Assembly: GCA_002451015.1 (NCBI GenBank)
Contig: DKBB01000166.1
Location: forward strand, 5,921 to 20,519
Direction: 5' to 3'
Source: Acidobacteria bacterium UBA6911
GTDB taxonomy: Bacteria; Acidobacteriota; UBA6911
Length of the DNA stretch: 14,599 nt
Made by a program: the position numbers and the translations under genes. Numbering within the stretch: position 1 is the first letter of the stretch; each line of letters starts with the position of its first letter. A model generated the notes under the pieces. That model saw nothing but the letters and a program-made list of their open reading frames with translations. It did not search any database and was not told where the DNA came from. Shown one piece after another: positions 14,278 to 14,599 of this stretch.

Positions 14278-14307
14278 TTGACACCCACCGGGAAGGAATC
14301 TTAATAT
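14278..14307 (+). promoter_or_regulatory. Candidate sigma70 promoter for the partial exported-protein gene
   Basis: TTGACA (14278-14283) matches the -35 consensus perfectly. TAATAT (14302-14307) matches 4 of 6 -10 bases after an 18-nt spacer. Transcription would start near 14314, leaving a leader of about 130 nt that contains the hairpin at 14329-14366. Confidence 0.45.
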
Positions 14308-14328
14308 TAATAATGAAACATAATTGGA

Positions 14329-14366
14329 GCCTGATACATCTATATTACTTGTACTATATATCAGGC
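14329..14366 (+). other. 8-bp hairpin in the presumed 5' leader
   Basis: GCCTGATA (14329-14336) is perfectly complementary to TATCAGGC (14359-14366) across a 22-nt AT-rich loop. It lies between the candidate promoter and the start of the downstream gene. It could be a leader structure or a dyad for a regulator; no T-run follows. Confidence 0.4.
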
Positions 14367-14444
14367 GGCCGTTTATAAACAATTCACGATAAGCATAGCG
14401 GTCCCGGCTTGATAAAACAACATCAGCCCCCCATGGAGGATACG

Positions 14445-14599
14445 ATGCGCAGAAAACCGGTAAAATTTTTATCCTACGGACTCGCTGCCATCCTGCTTCT
14501 ATCGTCCAGTTACGCATTCCGGAAACACGGCGACGTCGAAAATATCGGAAACCGCAGTGTGTCCGGACGGGTCTTCAAAATTTTGAAGACCCGTCCGGA
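14445..14599 (+). CDS. Exported protein, N-terminal fragment (possibly an M48-type metallopeptidase)
   Basis: Only the first 51 codons are present before the window ends. The ATG at 14445 has GGAGG 5 nt upstream; an ATG at 14433 is in frame but would lie ahead of that ribosome-binding site. Residues 1-20 form a signal peptide (MRRKPVK, then the hydrophobic LAAILLLSSSYA). The mature start, FRKHGDVENIGNRSVSG, resembles the D-(I/V)-x-x-I-G-x-R opening I associate with secreted M48 peptidases (BepA/LoiP-like). That rests on this short motif alone, since the HExxH site would lie beyond the edge. Codons from about residue 40 on fall in the terminal palindrome, so the last dozen residues may be an artefact. 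Confidence 0.55.
   Translation, partial: MRRKPVKFLSYGLAAILLLSSSYAFRKHGDVENIGNRSVSGRVFKILKTRP
14562..14599. repeat. Perfect 38-nt palindrome ending exactly at the window edge
   Basis: The arms 14562-14580 and 14581-14599 (19 nt each, beginning TCCGGACGGG and meeting at AAAA/TTTT) are exact reverse complements with no loop. The palindrome ends on the last base of the window and lies inside the signal-peptide-proximal coding region. Natural loopless palindromes of this length inside genes are rare, so an assembly fold-back at a contig end is the simplest reading. Confidence 0.9.

Larger units (their letters stand above)
14117..14444. other. 328-bp AT-rich intergenic region between divergent genes
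   Basis: This region lies between nnr (minus) and the partial exported-protein gene (plus). It contains a GCTGACTGC-type word repeat (14241-14269), a candidate plus-strand promoter (14278-14307) and an 8-bp hairpin (14329-14366). An AT-rich stretch at 14163-14237 should hold the nnr promoter, but I cannot pick a convincing -35/-10 pair. No coding frame, tRNA or known riboswitch was seen. Confidence 0.55.

Overview
The window comes from a Gram-negative bacterium of moderate GC content. The evidence is an outer-membrane beta-barrel with a C-terminal Phe, exported proteins, MltG, and a WbaP/WecA-type sugar-phosphate transferase. Bacillithiol-type genes (bshB1 and a bshC homologue) outside Firmicutes, and low-complexity spacer words in several gaps, fit Acidobacteriota- or Desulfobacterota-like bacteria. 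This placement is inference; no rRNA or marker set is present to fix the phylum. The left edge cuts ruvX. The right edge cuts a new gene and ends exactly on a perfect 38-nt palindrome, which looks like a contig end.

Layout. (1) 1-1189, plus: the end of ruvX, then mltG 2 nt later (cell-wall housekeeping). (2) 1318-2451, minus: a 130-residue protein of unknown function with a cysteine cluster, and a small secreted beta-barrel. (3) 2799-7919, plus: a probable operon of an exported protein, a two-helix membrane protein with an FxLYD/DUF3426-like domain, and two ABC exporter half-transporters. The two halves show complementary active-site degeneracy, so they should form one heterodimeric exporter with one competent ATPase site. 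(4) 14116-8056, minus: nnr (NAD(P)H-hydrate repair), tsaE (tRNA t6A), a divergent bshC, bshB1, and a polyprenyl-phosphate sugar-1-phosphate transferase. (5) 14445-14599, plus: the start of an exported protein, possibly an M48 metallopeptidase.

How the parts work together. The minus-strand run joins metabolite and tRNA housekeeping (nnr-tsaE, a widespread pair) to low-molecular-weight thiol synthesis (bshC-bshB1). bshA is not in the window. The BshC homologue keeps the family's overall alignment but lacks the family's most conserved N-terminal motifs and a middle segment, which makes it the most interesting protein here. The plus-strand operon is probably an envelope or export unit.

The most distinctive non-coding feature is that four of the intergenic gaps carry short degenerate word repeats (ACGTTSAACG, CTGACTTCTGA, GTGYRAAC, GCTGACTGC). 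One pair forms a 24-nt inverted repeat with 22 matches. I saw no IS element, CRISPR array, tRNA, rRNA or phage gene.
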